Part shown: piece after piece, positions 23,485 through 32,340 of the stretch
Position numbering within the stretch: the stretch's first letter is position 1
Layout: each line of letters begins with the position of its first letter
Assembly: GCA_016710525.1 (NCBI GenBank)
Contig: JADJVQ010000006.1
Location: forward strand, 136,739 to 200,738
Origin: Burkholderiaceae bacterium
Lineage (GTDB): Bacteria > Pseudomonadota > Gammaproteobacteria > Burkholderiales > Burkholderiaceae_E
Direction of reading: 5' to 3'
Length of the DNA stretch: 64,000 nucleotides
Position numbers and translations under genes: made by a program
The notes under the pieces: generated by a model
Told to the model about the DNA's origin: nothing
Database searches by the model: none
Seen by the model: the letters and a program-made list of their open reading frames with translations, nothing else

Positions 23485-24287
23485 GTATCGCCGACCAGCC
23501 TCGCGCGGGGGGCGAACCGCTGCTGCGTGTGCAGACGCTCTCCAAAGCCTTCGGTGGCGTGCGTGCCGTTGCCGGCGTGTCCTTCGATCTCGCACCGGGC
23601 GAACTGCTCGCGCTGATCGGACCCAACGGCGCGGGCAAGTCGACCTGCTTCAACATGATCAACGGCCAGCTCAAGCCGGATTCCGGTTCCATCGCGCTCG
23701 ACGGCCGGGATATCGCCGGTCTGCCGCCGCGCGCGATCTGGCGTCGCGGTGTGGGCCGCACCTTCCAGGTGGCGGCCACCTTCGGTTCGATGACGGTAGC
23801 CGAAAACGTTCAGGTGGCGCTGCTCTCGCATGCGGGCCAGCTGTCGCGCCTGTGGCCTCGCGCCCATGCGATGCATCGCGAACGCGCGCTCGAGCTGCTG
23901 GGCCAGGTGGGCCTGCGCGAGCGGGCCGACGATCCCTGCAGCACGCTGGCCTATGGCGACATCAAGACCGTCGAGCTGGCGGTTGCGCTGGCCAATCGGC
24001 CGCGGCTGCTGCTGATGGACGAGCCGACCGCGGGCATGGCGCCGCGCGAGCGCAATGCGCTGATGAGCCTCACCCGCCAGCTGGTCAAGGAACTGGGGAT
24101 CGCGGTGCTGTTCACCGAACACAGCATGGACGTGGTGTTCGCGCATGCCGATCGCATCATGGTGCTGGCCCGCGGCCAGCTGATCGCGCAGGGGCCGCCG
24201 GCCGACATCCGCGACGATGCGAAGGTCGCCGAGGTGTATTTCGGCAGCGGGCGCCTGGTGAAGGCTGCGGCCCGGGTGGCGACATGA
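23481..24287 (+). CDS. ABC transporter ATP-binding protein, LivG type
   Basis: A 268-residue ATPase. It has Walker A GPNGAGKST, a Q-loop in GRTFQVAATF and Walker B RLLLMDEPTAGMAP. The signature motif position reads LAYGDIKTVELA instead of a classical LSGGQ, as is usual for LivG/BraF proteins. The C-terminus VYFG, followed by a short extra tail (about 256-268), is somewhat longer than typical. It is coupled to the permease and to the second ATPase by 4-base overlaps and energises uptake with it. Confidence 0.92.
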   Translation: MSIADQPRAGGEPLLRVQTLSKAFGGVRAVAGVSFDLAPGELLALIGPNGAGKSTCFNMINGQLKPDSGSIALDGRDIAGLPPRAIWRRGVGRTFQVAATFGSMTVAENVQVALLSHAGQLSRLWPRAHAMHRERALELLGQVGLRERADDPCSTLAYGDIKTVELAVALANRPRLLLMDEPTAGMAPRERNALMSLTRQLVKELGIAVLFTEHSMDVVFAHADRIMVLARGQLIAQGPPADIRDDAKVAEVYFGSGRLVKAAARVAT

Positions 24288-24997
24288 CGGCAGCGCTGCT
24301 GTCCGTGAAGGGCCTTCGCGGCTGGTATGGCCGTGCGCAGATCCTGTACGACGTCGATCTCGAAGTCGGCGCGGGCGAGGTCGTGGCGCTGATGGGCCGC
24401 AATGGCGCGGGCAAGAGCACGACCATGAAGGCGATCATGGGATTGCTCGATCGTACTGAAGGCAGTGTGCGCTTCGAGGGCGCCGAAATCCGCGGTGAAC
24501 CGCCGTTTCGCATCAGCCGGCGCGGCCTGGGCTGGGTGCCCGAAGACCGGCGGGTGTTCACCGACCTCACGGTGCTCGAGAACCTCGAGGTCGGGCGCCG
24601 CCCGCCGCGGCCCGGCGCGCCGCACTGGACCGCGCAGCGCCTGTTCGAGCTGTTTCCCAATCTGGGCGAAATGCCCGGGCGGCCTGGCGGACGGATGAGC
24701 GGGGGCGAGCAGCAGATGCTGACGGTGGCGCGCACGCTGATGGGCAATCCGCGGCTGGTGCTGCTGGACGAACCGTCCGAGGGCGTCGCGCCGCTGATCG
24801 TCGAGCAGATGGCCGACATGATCGATGCCTTGAAACGGCAGGGCCTGTCGGTGCTGCTCTCGGAGCAGAACCTGCCGTTCGCCTCGGCGGTCAGCGACCG
24901 TGCCTATGTGCTCGAGAAAGGGCAGGTCCGGTTTGCGGGCACGATGGCCGCGCTCGAGCAGGACGAAACCGTTCGCCGTCAGTACCTGACGGTCTGA
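24284..24997 (+). CDS. ABC transporter ATP-binding protein, LivF type
   Basis: A 237-residue ATPase with Walker A GRNGAGKST, the LivF-typical GLGWVPEDRRVF after the Q-loop, the signature MSGGEQQML and Walker B RLVLLDEPSEG. The GEQQM signature and the C-terminal RRQYLTV are characteristic of LivF/BraG. It completes a five-domain importer (binding protein, fused permease, two ATPases). The enamidase start lies about 60 bases downstream with a good ribosome site. Confidence 0.93.
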   Translation: MTAALLSVKGLRGWYGRAQILYDVDLEVGAGEVVALMGRNGAGKSTTMKAIMGLLDRTEGSVRFEGAEIRGEPPFRISRRGLGWVPEDRRVFTDLTVLENLEVGRRPPRPGAPHWTAQRLFELFPNLGEMPGRPGGRMSGGEQQMLTVARTLMGNPRLVLLDEPSEGVAPLIVEQMADMIDALKRQGLSVLLSEQNLPFASAVSDRAYVLEKGQVRFAGTMAALEQDETVRRQYLTV

Positions 24998-25060
24998 ACC
25001 CGATGCATGACTGGCGCCGGCGCCGTGCGCCGCGCGGCCTCGAACTTTCAGGAGACGATG

Positions 25061-26264
25061 ATGGCGGCAGTGGCAGGCGTGGAACTCTCGGGCAAAGTGG
25101 TGATCCGAAACATCGGGCTGATGCTCTCGGGCGACATCGACCGACCCATTCTCGATGCCGACACCATCGTCGTGCAGGACGGCATCATCACCCAGGTCGG
25201 ACGTGCCGCCGACTGCGACGTCGAAGAGCCGCGGCGAATCATCGATGTCAAGGGAACCGCAGTCGCGCCGGGCCTGATCGACTCGCATGTTCACCCGGTG
25301 TTCGGCGACTGGACGCCGCGGCAGAACCAGCTGGGCTGGATCGAATCCTGCCTGCATGGCGGCGTCACGACGATGATCTCCGCCGGCGAGGTCCACCTGC
25401 CCGGTCGGCCCGAAGGACATCGTCGGGGTCAAGGCGCTGGCGATCACCGCGCAGCGGGCATTCGACGGCATGCGCGCGGCCGGCGTGGGTGGCGGCGCGA
25501 AGGTGCTGGCCGGTGCGCCGGTGATCGAACAGGGCATGGTCGAACAGGATTTCGCCGACATGGCGGGCGCCGGCGTGCGTCTGCTGGGCGAGATCGGACT
25601 CGGGTCGGTCAAGGCGGGCTACGAGGCCCGCACGATGGTCGGGTGGGCGCGCAAGCACGGCATCCAGAGCACGATCCACACGGGCGGACCGTCGATCCCG
25701 GGCTCCGGGCTGATCGACGAGCAGGTCGTGCTGGAGGCCGATGCCGATGTGATCGGCCACGTCAACGGCGGCCACACCTCGCTGTCGTACAAGGCGGTGT
25801 GCACGCTGTGCGAGAAGAGTTCGCGCGCGCTGGAGATCGTGCACAACGGCAACGAACGGATCGCGATCCTGACGGCGCGCCACGCGATGGAGCTGAAGTG
25901 CCCGCACCGGGTGATCCTGGGCACCGATTCGCCGGCCGGCTCGGGCGTGCAGCCGCTGGGCATCCTGCGCATGATCGCGCTGCTCTCGTCGCTGGCCGAC
26001 ATCCCGGCCGAGATCGTGATCGGCTTTGCGACCGGCAACACCGCCCGGATGCGCAATCTCCCGCAGGGCCTGATCGAGGTCGGACGGCCGGCCGATTTCG
26101 TCTTCATGGACCGCGCTCAGCACAGTGCCGGCAGCAATCTGCTCGAGAGCATCCGGCTCGGCGACATCCCGGGCGTGGGCATGGTGATGATCGACGGGCT
26201 CGTGCGTTGCCAGCGCAGCCGCAATACGCCACCGGCGCACGAGGTGCCGGTGATCGTGGCGTGA
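25061..26264 (+). pseudogene. enamidase (6-oxo-tetrahydronicotinate amidohydrolase), frameshifted
   Basis: An amidohydrolase resembling Eubacterium barkeri enamidase, which opens 1,4,5,6-tetrahydro-6-oxonicotinate to 2-formylglutarate. The first part holds the metal motif GLIDSHVHP and the family segment LHGGVTTMISAGEVHLPGRP. At 25412 one extra base shifts the frame. Skipping it restores KDIVGVKALAI, and the second part runs to 26264 with STIHTGGPSIPGSG, VIGHVNGGHT and the metal Asp in ILGTDSPAGSG. The start at 25061 has GGAG 6 bases upstream (25058 is an alternative). The unshifted frame stays open into the next gene, so automatic annotation could wrongly report an enamidase-TetR fusion. It may be a sequencing error. 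Confidence 0.8.
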
Positions 26265-26902
26265 AGCCGCCTGCATTCGGAAAGACGCGGGTCCGCGATG
26301 CCGAGGCCACCCGCGCGCGAATCCTGAAGGCGGCCGTGCGCGAGTTCGCCCGCCACGGTTACGCCGGAGCACGCGGCGAGCGGATCGCCAAGACGGCGCG
26401 CTCGTCGGAACGCATGGTCTATTACTACTTCGCGAACAAGGAAGGCCTGTTCCGGGCGGCGCTCGAGACCGTGTATGCGTCGCTGCGCGATGCCGAGCGC
26501 ACCGTGCATCTGGACGACGAGGATCCGCTGGCCGCGCTCGAGTCGTTCTGCCGGTTCGTCTGGGATTATTACCTGCAGCACCCGGAGTTCATCGGGCTGG
26601 TCAACACCGAGAACCTGCAGCAGGCCCGCCACCTGCGCCGCTCTCCGCGGCTGGGCGAACTGGTCTCGCCGGTGGTCGGCCTGCTGGCCGAACTGCTGGA
26701 GCGCGGGCAGCGGGCGGGCGCGATGCGACCGGGCGTGGACCCCGCGCAGCTGTACGTGTCGATCGCCTCGCTGGGCTATTTCTATCTTTCGAATCAGCAC
26801 ACGCTGTCGGCGGTGCTGGGCCGCGACCTGCTCGCGCCAGAACATCTGCAGGCCCACTGGCGTAGTGCCGCCGACATGATCCGGCGCTACGTGGCGGTGT
26901 GA
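26261..26902 (+). CDS. TetR/AcrR family transcriptional regulator
   Basis: A 213-residue repressor-type protein. The N-terminal helix-turn-helix (TRARILKAAVREFARHGYAG, then SSERMVYYYFANKEGLFRAA) is clear. The C-terminal ligand domain resembles the TetR_C group often found beside aromatic and pyrimidine catabolic genes. The GTG start at 26261 overlaps the enamidase stop by 4 bases, so it is the last gene of the heterocycle operon. It probably controls the operon in response to a pathway substrate; I did not find a convincing operator palindrome in the 101 bases upstream of the first gene. Confidence 0.88.
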   Translation: MKPPAFGKTRVRDAEATRARILKAAVREFARHGYAGARGERIAKTARSSERMVYYYFANKEGLFRAALETVYASLRDAERTVHLDDEDPLAALESFCRFVWDYYLQHPEFIGLVNTENLQQARHLRRSPRLGELVSPVVGLLAELLERGQRAGAMRPGVDPAQLYVSIASLGYFYLSNQHTLSAVLGRDLLAPEHLQAHWRSAADMIRRYVAV

Positions 26903-27081
26903 AGGTGGCGGTGTGAGCGCGGCGGCTGCGTCGCCGGCTGCACCCCTGTGGGGCGCGCGATCCCTCCTTTGGCGCGCAGCCCGGTTGCGGTATCGCATGC
27001 GCGCTCCGGGTTCGCCCGGGATGTGCGAAGTCGCACTGACTGAAACACCCGTCGATGCGTGCGGATTACCCATGAGGGCGC

Positions 27082-27116
27082 GAACCCTGTAGGCTTAGGC
27101 ATGCCCCACAGGGTTC
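27082..27116 (+). other. stem-loop upstream of a small reading frame
   Basis: GAACCCTGT (27082-27090) pairs perfectly with ACAGGGTTC (27108-27116) around a 17-base loop. A second small hairpin (GCGGC at 27121-27125 with GCCGC at 27133-27137) follows directly. There is no T-run. It could be a structured leader of the small frame at 27170; I recognise no riboswitch class. Confidence 0.35.
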
Positions 27117-27169
27117 TGGAGCGGCGAGCAAAGCCGCCGGGATCCGTTGCTGAGGCACGGGAGATCGAG

Positions 27170-27397
27170 ATGAGTTCGGATGCGAAGCGCAAACCCTCAC
27201 GGGCAGCAAGCAACATGAATTCGATGGCCGCCCTGACCGACCGGCATGCCAAGCGCATGCTGAGCGGCCGGGTCGAGTCGACGCCCTCAGACTACGCCGA
27301 TCGCAGTTCCAGTCTGGCCATGCAGCGCATCGGGCTGGCACGCCGTGCGCTCGAAGAGCGACAGGTGCTGCGCGAACTGGGATTGCTCGATCCCTGA
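27170..27397 (+). CDS. small hypothetical protein
   Basis: A possible 75-residue protein, basic and Ser/Arg-rich at the N-terminus (MSSDAKRKPSRAASNMNSMA) and ending in a Leu-rich amphipathic segment (RRALEERQVLRELGLLDP). A GGGAG stretch lies about 6-10 bases before the ATG. I recognise no family and see no membrane or secretion signal. Codon use is compatible with the neighbouring genes. The case for it is moderate: no competing gene overlaps it, but short frames arise easily in GC-rich DNA. Confidence 0.35.
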   Translation: MSSDAKRKPSRAASNMNSMAALTDRHAKRMLSGRVESTPSDYADRSSSLAMQRIGLARRALEERQVLRELGLLDP

Positions 27398-27528
27398 CCC
27401 GCCCAGTCGGCCTGCCGGGTTTTCCCCAGCGTCTGTGGATAAGGGCGTGGGTAAATCGGCGCACCGCCAAGCCTGATGCGGCTCGCGGGCCCATTGCCGC
27501 AAATCAGGGCAGCGGCGTGCGCAGGGCC

Positions 27529-28734
27529 TCAGTCGAACAGCGGCAGTGTGTCGGCGGCGCCCCCGGCAGCAGGTTCCCGGGCCGACAGGCTGGCGGCGGA
27601 ACCGGTTCTCTCGAGAGTGCCAGCCCGCACGCCCAGCAGCCGCAGACGCCGGTCCAGCGGCACCCGCTTCAGACATTCGCCGGCCTGCCGGCGGATGTCG
27701 GTTGCATCGCTGGTGGCTTGGGTCAGCGTGCTGTCGCGGGTCACTGTCTTGAAGTCGTCGAAGCGCAGCTTCAGCCCGATCGAGCGCGCGACATACCCCT
27801 TGCGCTGCAGGTCGCCGGCCAGGCGCACGCACAGGTCGGTGAAGATGGCCGACAGCGCGGCCCGATCACGTACCGCATCGAGGTCTCGATCGAATGTGGT
27901 CTCGCGACTGATCGACTTCGGTTCGCTGAAGGTCACCACCGGCCGCTCGTCGCGCCCGTGCGCGGCGGCGTGCAGCCAGGCGCCGTAGCTGCGCCCGAAC
28001 TGCTCGAGCAGCCACTGGGGCGACGCGCCGGCGAGCTCGCCGATCGTGGTGATGCCCAGGGCCTGGAGTTTTTCGAATGCTTTCGGACCGATGCCGTTGA
28101 CCCGACTGGCCGGCAGCGGCCAGATGCGTCCGGGCACGTCGTCGTGCCGCAGCACGGTCACCCCGTTGGGCTTGTCGAGATCGGAGGCGATCTTGGACAG
28201 CAGCTTGTTCGGGGTGACGCCGACCGAGCACGACAGTCCGGTGGCCGAGCGCACCGCCTGCTTCAGTTCGTGCGCCAGCGCGCTGGCTCGCGGCCAGGGG
28301 TCGGGCTGGGGGCCGATGATCTCGGTCAGGTCGATGTAGATCTCGTCGACGCCGCGGTCTTCGACCTGCGGCGCGATGGCCCGGACAGCGGCTTTGAACA
28401 TTCGCGAATAGCGGCGGTACTCCTCCATGTCGACCGGCAGCAGGACGGCCTGTGGCGCCATCTTGGCCGCCTTCATCAGGCCGATGCCGGCGCGCACGCC
28501 GAAGGCGCGTGCTTCGTAGGTGGCGGTGGTGATCACGCCGCGCCCGACGTAGTCCCGCAGCACCGAGAAGCGGCGCCCGGGCAGGCCGGTGGCCGGGTCG
28601 ATGGTGTCGGTCGGCTGATGGCGGCTGCCCCCGCCGATGACGACCGGCTGGCCACGCAGTTCTGGGTAGCGCAGCAGTTCGACACTGGCGTAGAACGCGT
28701 CCATGTCGAGGTGGGCGATGAATCGGGGCGTCAC
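27529..28734 (-). CDS. dinB: DNA polymerase IV (Y-family)
   Basis: A 401-residue translesion polymerase. Catalytic acids are in HLDMDAFYASVE near the N-terminus and in RGVDEIYIDLTE (about 100-111). The little-finger region follows, and the C-terminus ends LPLFD, a good beta-clamp-binding motif. Length fits DinB. The start chosen is GTG at 28734, which gives VTPRFIAHLDMD; the frame extends upstream, but that sequence overlaps the promoter region of the divergent pncB and is not family-like. I do not see a clear LexA box in the intergenic region. Confidence 0.92.
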   Translation of the reverse strand: MTPRFIAHLDMDAFYASVELLRYPELRGQPVVIGGGSRHQPTDTIDPATGLPGRRFSVLRDYVGRGVITTATYEARAFGVRAGIGLMKAAKMAPQAVLLPVDMEEYRRYSRMFKAAVRAIAPQVEDRGVDEIYIDLTEIIGPQPDPWPRASALAHELKQAVRSATGLSCSVGVTPNKLLSKIASDLDKPNGVTVLRHDDVPGRIWPLPASRVNGIGPKAFEKLQALGITTIGELAGASPQWLLEQFGRSYGAWLHAAAHGRDERPVVTFSEPKSISRETTFDRDLDAVRDRAALSAIFTDLCVRLAGDLQRKGYVARSIGLKLRFDDFKTVTRDSTLTQATSDATDIRRQAGECLKRVPLDRRLRLLGVRAGTLERTGSAASLSAREPAAGGAADTLPLFD

Positions 28735-28889
28735 GATGAGCGATGATACTGGATCGATGAACAGCGATGCGCCAGGCCCCGGGGCCCGGATGACCGCCCG
28801 GCGCCCGAGGCCGCCCGGACCGGTGCGCGGCTCTGAACTACACTGGCGCACTTCAGGCGCGCCGCCCGTCCCGAACACAGCCTCCCGAC

Positions 28890-30065
28890 ATGATCATCCA
28901 TTCGCTGCTCGACACCGACCTGTACAAGTTCACGATGATGCAGGTGGTGCTGCATCATTTTCCGGGCGCTCAGGTCGAGTACCGGTTCAAGTGCCGCAAC
29001 GAAGGCATCGACCTGGTGCCCTACATCGACGAGATCCGCGAGGAGATCCAGCATCTGTGCACGCTGCGGTTCCGCGAGCGCGAACTCGACTACCTGCGCA
29101 GCATGCGATTCATCAAGAGCGATTTCGTCGATTTCCTGGGCTTGTTCCAGATGAACGAGAAATACGTCTCGGTGCTGCCCTCGCCCAAGCGCAATGGCGA
29201 GATCGAGATCACCTTCCGCGGGCCGTGGCTGCACACGATCCTGTTCGAGATCCCGGTGCTGTCGATCGTCAACGAGATCTATTTCCGCAATACGGTGAAG
29301 CTGCCCGATTACGCGCAGGGTCGCCAGCGTCTGGACGAGAAGATCGGCCAGGTGGTCGGCCAGAGCGACCTGGCCGAGATGCGCATCGCCGACTACGGCA
29401 CCCGCCGCCGGTTCTCGCGGCTGTGGCACGAGGAGGTGCTGCTCGAGTGCAAGAACAAGCTGGGGCCGCACCTGGCCGGCACCTCCAACGTGTACTTCGC
29501 GATGAAGTACGGGATGACGCCGCTGGGCACGATGGCCCACGAATACCTGCAGGCCTGCCAGGCGCTGGGCCCGCGGCTGCGCGATTCGCAGACGTTCGCC
29601 TTCGAGACATGGGCGCGCGAGTACCGGGGCGACCTGGGCATCGCGCTGTCGGATGTCTACGGCATGAGCGCGTTCCTGCGCGATTTCGACCTGTATTTCT
29701 GCAAGCTCTTCGATGGCGCGCGCCACGACTCCGGCGACCCCTTCGAGTGGGGGGAGCGGCTGATCGCGCACTACGACAACAACCGGGTCGATCCGCGCAC
29801 CAAGACGCTGATCTTCTCCGACGCGCTGACCTTCCCGCTGGCGATCCGTCTGTACCGCCGGTTCTACGAGCGCACGCGGCTGGCCTTCGGCGTGGGCACC
29901 AACCTGACCAACGATCTGGGCTATGTGCCTTTGCAGATCGTCATCAAGATGGTCCGCTGCAATGGCCAGCCGGTGGCCAAGCTGTCGGACACGCCGTCCA
30001 AGAACATGTGCGATGACGAGGCCTACCTGCAATACCTGCGGCAGGTGTTCGAGATCCACGCCTGA
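28890..30065 (+). CDS. pncB: nicotinate phosphoribosyltransferase
   Basis: A 391-residue enzyme that converts nicotinate and PRPP to nicotinate mononucleotide in NAD salvage, with ATP hydrolysis. Family segments are [13 protein letters not shown] at the start, FGTRRRFS-like [21 protein letters not shown], the conserved His in GTMAHEYLQ and the phosphate-binding region [14 protein letters not shown]. Full length. It is separated from dinB by a divergent promoter region. Its location about 2 kb beyond a probable nicotinate-degradation operon puts salvage and breakdown of the same compound close together, which may be coincidence. Confidence 0.95.
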   Translation: MIIHSLLDTDLYKFTMMQVVLHHFPGAQVEYRFKCRNEGIDLVPYIDEIREEIQHLCTLRFRERELDYLRSMRFIKSDFVDFLGLFQMNEKYVSVLPSPKRNGEIEITFRGPWLHTILFEIPVLSIVNEIYFRNTVKLPDYAQGRQRLDEKIGQVVGQSDLAEMRIADYGTRRRFSRLWHEEVLLECKNKLGPHLAGTSNVYFAMKYGMTPLGTMAHEYLQACQALGPRLRDSQTFAFETWAREYRGDLGIALSDVYGMSAFLRDFDLYFCKLFDGARHDSGDPFEWGERLIAHYDNNRVDPRTKTLIFSDALTFPLAIRLYRRFYERTRLAFGVGTNLTNDLGYVPLQIVIKMVRCNGQPVAKLSDTPSKNMCDDEAYLQYLRQVFEIHA

Positions 30066-30150
30066 AGGCTCTAGAATTCGTCCCGCGAAGGGTGCGGCGG
30101 TCGTCGTCGCGATCCGAGGCGAGAGGCCGGACAATCACGCGGGAGGCGCT

Positions 30151-30426
30151 GTGGCGGACATCAAGATCAATCGCAAGCATCGGCTGGGCATCAAGAAGGC
30201 GCGGGTCGCGGCACAGAAGGTGGCCGACGACCTGGCATCCGAGTACGGAATGACCAGCGAATGGGATGGCGACGTGCTTCGCTTCAATCGCAGCGGTGTG
30301 CATGGCGAACTGAAGGTGTCCAAGGACGAGGTGCACCTGGATGCCAAGCTGGGCCTGCTGCTGTCGGCGTTCAAGCCGAGGATCGAAGAACACATCAACG
30401 ACAACTTCGACCGCTACTTCATCTGA
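30151..30426 (+). CDS. polyhydroxyalkanoic acid system family protein
   Basis: A 91-residue protein starting at a GTG with a strong ribosome site (GGGAGG). The sequence MADIKINRKHRLGIKKARVA followed by a beta-rich half and the end IEEHINDNFDRYFI fits the PHA_gran_rgn family, small proteins often coded near PHA genes and annotated as granule-associated. No enzyme motif is seen. It follows pncB by 85 bases and converges with the acyl-CoA-binding protein gene. The biochemical function is unknown. Confidence 0.82.
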   Translation: MADIKINRKHRLGIKKARVAAQKVADDLASEYGMTSEWDGDVLRFNRSGVHGELKVSKDEVHLDAKLGLLLSAFKPRIEEHINDNFDRYFI

Positions 30427-30490
30427 CGGTTGCGCGGCGAGCGTTCGCAGCAGCCGGCGCGCCGCCGCGGGACGCACGCCTCGCGGCGTC

Positions 30491-30751
30491 TCAGCCTTCC
30501 TTCAGTTCTTCGATCAGGTCGATGTATTGCTGCATCGCCTCGTCGCTGCCGGTGCCTTTCAAGGCGGCCCAGGCATCGAACTTGGCCCGCCCGACCATGT
30601 CGGTGAAGCCGGGCCGCTTGCCTTCCACGTCGCCGGCGCTGCCCTGCTTGTACAGCGCATAGAGCTTGAGCAGCGTCATGTTGTCGGGACGCTCGGGCAG
30701 GTTTTTCGATTCGGCGACCGCCTGCTCGAAGCGTTGGGCGAGATCGGACAT
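30491..30751 (-). CDS. acyl-CoA-binding protein
   Basis: An 86-residue, full-length ACBP. Family motifs are visible: LKLYALYKQGSAGDV, GFTDMVGRAKFDAWAALKG and AMQQYIDLIEEL. It binds medium- and long-chain acyl-CoA in the cytoplasm and buffers its supply. A GGAGAA ribosome site precedes the ATG. It is divergent from the wax ester synthase/DGAT gene, whose substrate is acyl-CoA, so the pairing makes functional sense. Confidence 0.94.
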   Translation of the reverse strand: MSDLAQRFEQAVAESKNLPERPDNMTLLKLYALYKQGSAGDVEGKRPGFTDMVGRAKFDAWAALKGTGSDEAMQQYIDLIEELKEG

Positions 30752-30783
30752 CCGGGTTCTCCTCGGAGATGGGAAGGCTGGCT

Positions 30784-30789
30784 ATTATA
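30784..30789 (-). promoter_or_regulatory. -10 element for the acyl-CoA-binding protein gene
   Basis: A perfect minus-strand TATAAT, with a predicted start about 26 bases before the ATG. The -35 match (TGCCGG at 17 bases) is poor, much as at the rnfB promoter. Confidence 0.4.
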
Positions 30790-30849
30790 GGGATCGGGAA
30801 CGCCCGCCGGCATGTCGACCGGACGGCGCCCGCGAGGAGGGGGCTGCGG

Positions 30850-32331
30850 ATGACTCGGGAGCGGATGTCCGGTGTGGACACGGCGTGGCTGCGCATGGAT
30901 TCGCAGGCCAATCTGATGATGATCGTCGGTGTCTGGGTGTTCGATGCCCCGTTGCGCCGCGAGGACCTCGAGGCGCGCCTGCGCGAGCGCCTGCTCGTCT
31001 ACGATCGATTCCGCCAGTGTGTGCACACCGATCCCACCGGCGCCTGGTGGGTGGCCGACGACAGCTTCGACCTCGAGAATCATCTGGTTCGCGAGCAGCT
31101 GCCCGACCCCGACAGCGAGCGCGACCTGCAGAAGCTGGCTGGTCGGCTGGCCTCCGAGCCGCTGGCCTCGAACCGGCCGCTGTGGCAGTTCCACCTGATC
31201 GAGGACTATCGCGGCACCAGCGCGCTGGTCACCCGCATCCATCACTGCATTGCCGACGGCATCGCGCTGGTCCGGGTGATGCTGTCGATGAGCGACGACG
31301 GGCAGGCCGCCACGCCGCGCCGGCGCCGCACGAGCGCGCCGCCCGATTCGGGCCACGAAGACCTCGCTCACACCCTGATGGCGATGTTAGAGCCGATGAC
31401 GCGGACCGCGATGAAATCGGTCGAAAAGGCGGGCGGCAGCCTGGCGCGGGCGCTGGAGGCGACCGGCGAGAGCGGCACGCTGTCGGGGCTGCTCGCGATC
31501 GGCGGTCGCGTGACCCAGGATGCGCTGGCGATCGCGCTGATGTCCGAAGATTCGCGCACGCGGCTCAAGGGCAAGCCGGGACGTCACAAGGTGGTGGCCT
31601 GGAACGACCCGCTGCCCCTGGAAGAGGTCAAGACGGTCTGCCGGGCGCTGGGCGTGTCGGTCAATGACGTGCTGCTCTCGTGCGTGGCCGGGGCGCTGCG
31701 CCGCTACCTGGCGGGAAAGGGCGACGACACACGCGGGATGGAAATCCGCGCAATGGTGCCGGTGAACCTGCGTCCGGCCAACGAATCCCCCCGCCTGGGC
31801 AATCGCTTCGGCCTGGTGCCGCTGGTGCTGCCGGTGGGGCTGGCCAATCCGCTGGAACGCCTTTACGACGTGCGCCGGCGCATGGACGAGCTGAAGGGCG
31901 GCTACCAGGCGCCGCTGGCGTATGCGCTGCTCAGTGTGATCGGCCAGGCGCCGCGTGTGCTGCAAAGCGGCATCCTCGATTATCTGGCCAGCAAGTCGAC
32001 CGCGGTGATGACCAATGTGCCCGGGCCGGCCGAACCGATCCGCATCGCCGGCAAGACCGTGCAGCGGGTGATGTTCTGGGTGCCCCAGTCCAGCGACATC
32101 GGCATGGGTGTGTCGATCCTGTCGTATCGCGGCGGCGTGCAGTTCGGGGTCATGACCGACTCCAAGCTGTGCCCGGAGCCGCAGCAGATCATCGATGGCT
32201 TCGCGCCCGAATTCGAGCGGCTGCTGCTGACGCTTGCGCTGCTGCCGCGCGATCTGCTGGCGGGCGGGCCGCTCGATCCGCGCGAACTCGAACATCGGCT
32301 GTTCGGCGCGCCGCCATCGCTGGCGGCCTAG
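30850..32331 (+). CDS. wax ester synthase/diacylglycerol acyltransferase (WS/DGAT)
   Basis: A 493-residue bacterial WS/DGAT that esterifies fatty alcohols or diacylglycerol with acyl-CoA to make storage neutral lipids. The catalytic motif HHCIADG (about 133-139) matches HHxxxDG. Other family segments are the N-terminal SGVDTAWLRMDS, MVPVNLRPANESPRLGNRFG and the C-terminal VMTNVPGPAEPIRIAG. The start at 30850 follows a GAGGAGGGGG ribosome site; the upstream extension is not family-like. A fatty acyl-CoA reductase that could supply the alcohol is encoded at 50513. Confidence 0.93.
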   Translation: MTRERMSGVDTAWLRMDSQANLMMIVGVWVFDAPLRREDLEARLRERLLVYDRFRQCVHTDPTGAWWVADDSFDLENHLVREQLPDPDSERDLQKLAGRLASEPLASNRPLWQFHLIEDYRGTSALVTRIHHCIADGIALVRVMLSMSDDGQAATPRRRRTSAPPDSGHEDLAHTLMAMLEPMTRTAMKSVEKAGGSLARALEATGESGTLSGLLAIGGRVTQDALAIALMSEDSRTRLKGKPGRHKVVAWNDPLPLEEVKTVCRALGVSVNDVLLSCVAGALRRYLAGKGDDTRGMEIRAMVPVNLRPANESPRLGNRFGLVPLVLPVGLANPLERLYDVRRRMDELKGGYQAPLAYALLSVIGQAPRVLQSGILDYLASKSTAVMTNVPGPAEPIRIAGKTVQRVMFWVPQSSDIGMGVSILSYRGGVQFGVMTDSKLCPEPQQIIDGFAPEFERLLLTLALLPRDLLAGGPLDPRELEHRLFGAPPSLAA

Positions 32332-32340
32332 GGGGCTGCG

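Larger units (their letters stand above)
26903..27528. other. 626-base stretch with at most one small gene
   Basis: Between the TetR gene and the end of dinB there is no recognised gene. The left part (26903-27080) shows nothing definable. It contains two hairpin-forming segments (27082-27116 and 27121-27137), a possible 75-codon reading frame (27170-27397) and about 130 bases beyond it without recognisable signals. Confidence 0.6.

Noticed and set aside
25061..26902. A continuous frame that would encode an enamidase-TetR fusion protein
   Set aside because: Enamidase homology leaves this frame at about 25412 and continues in another one to 26264; the TetR part has its own GTG start with a 4-base overlap. 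The open frame between is GC-driven noise.
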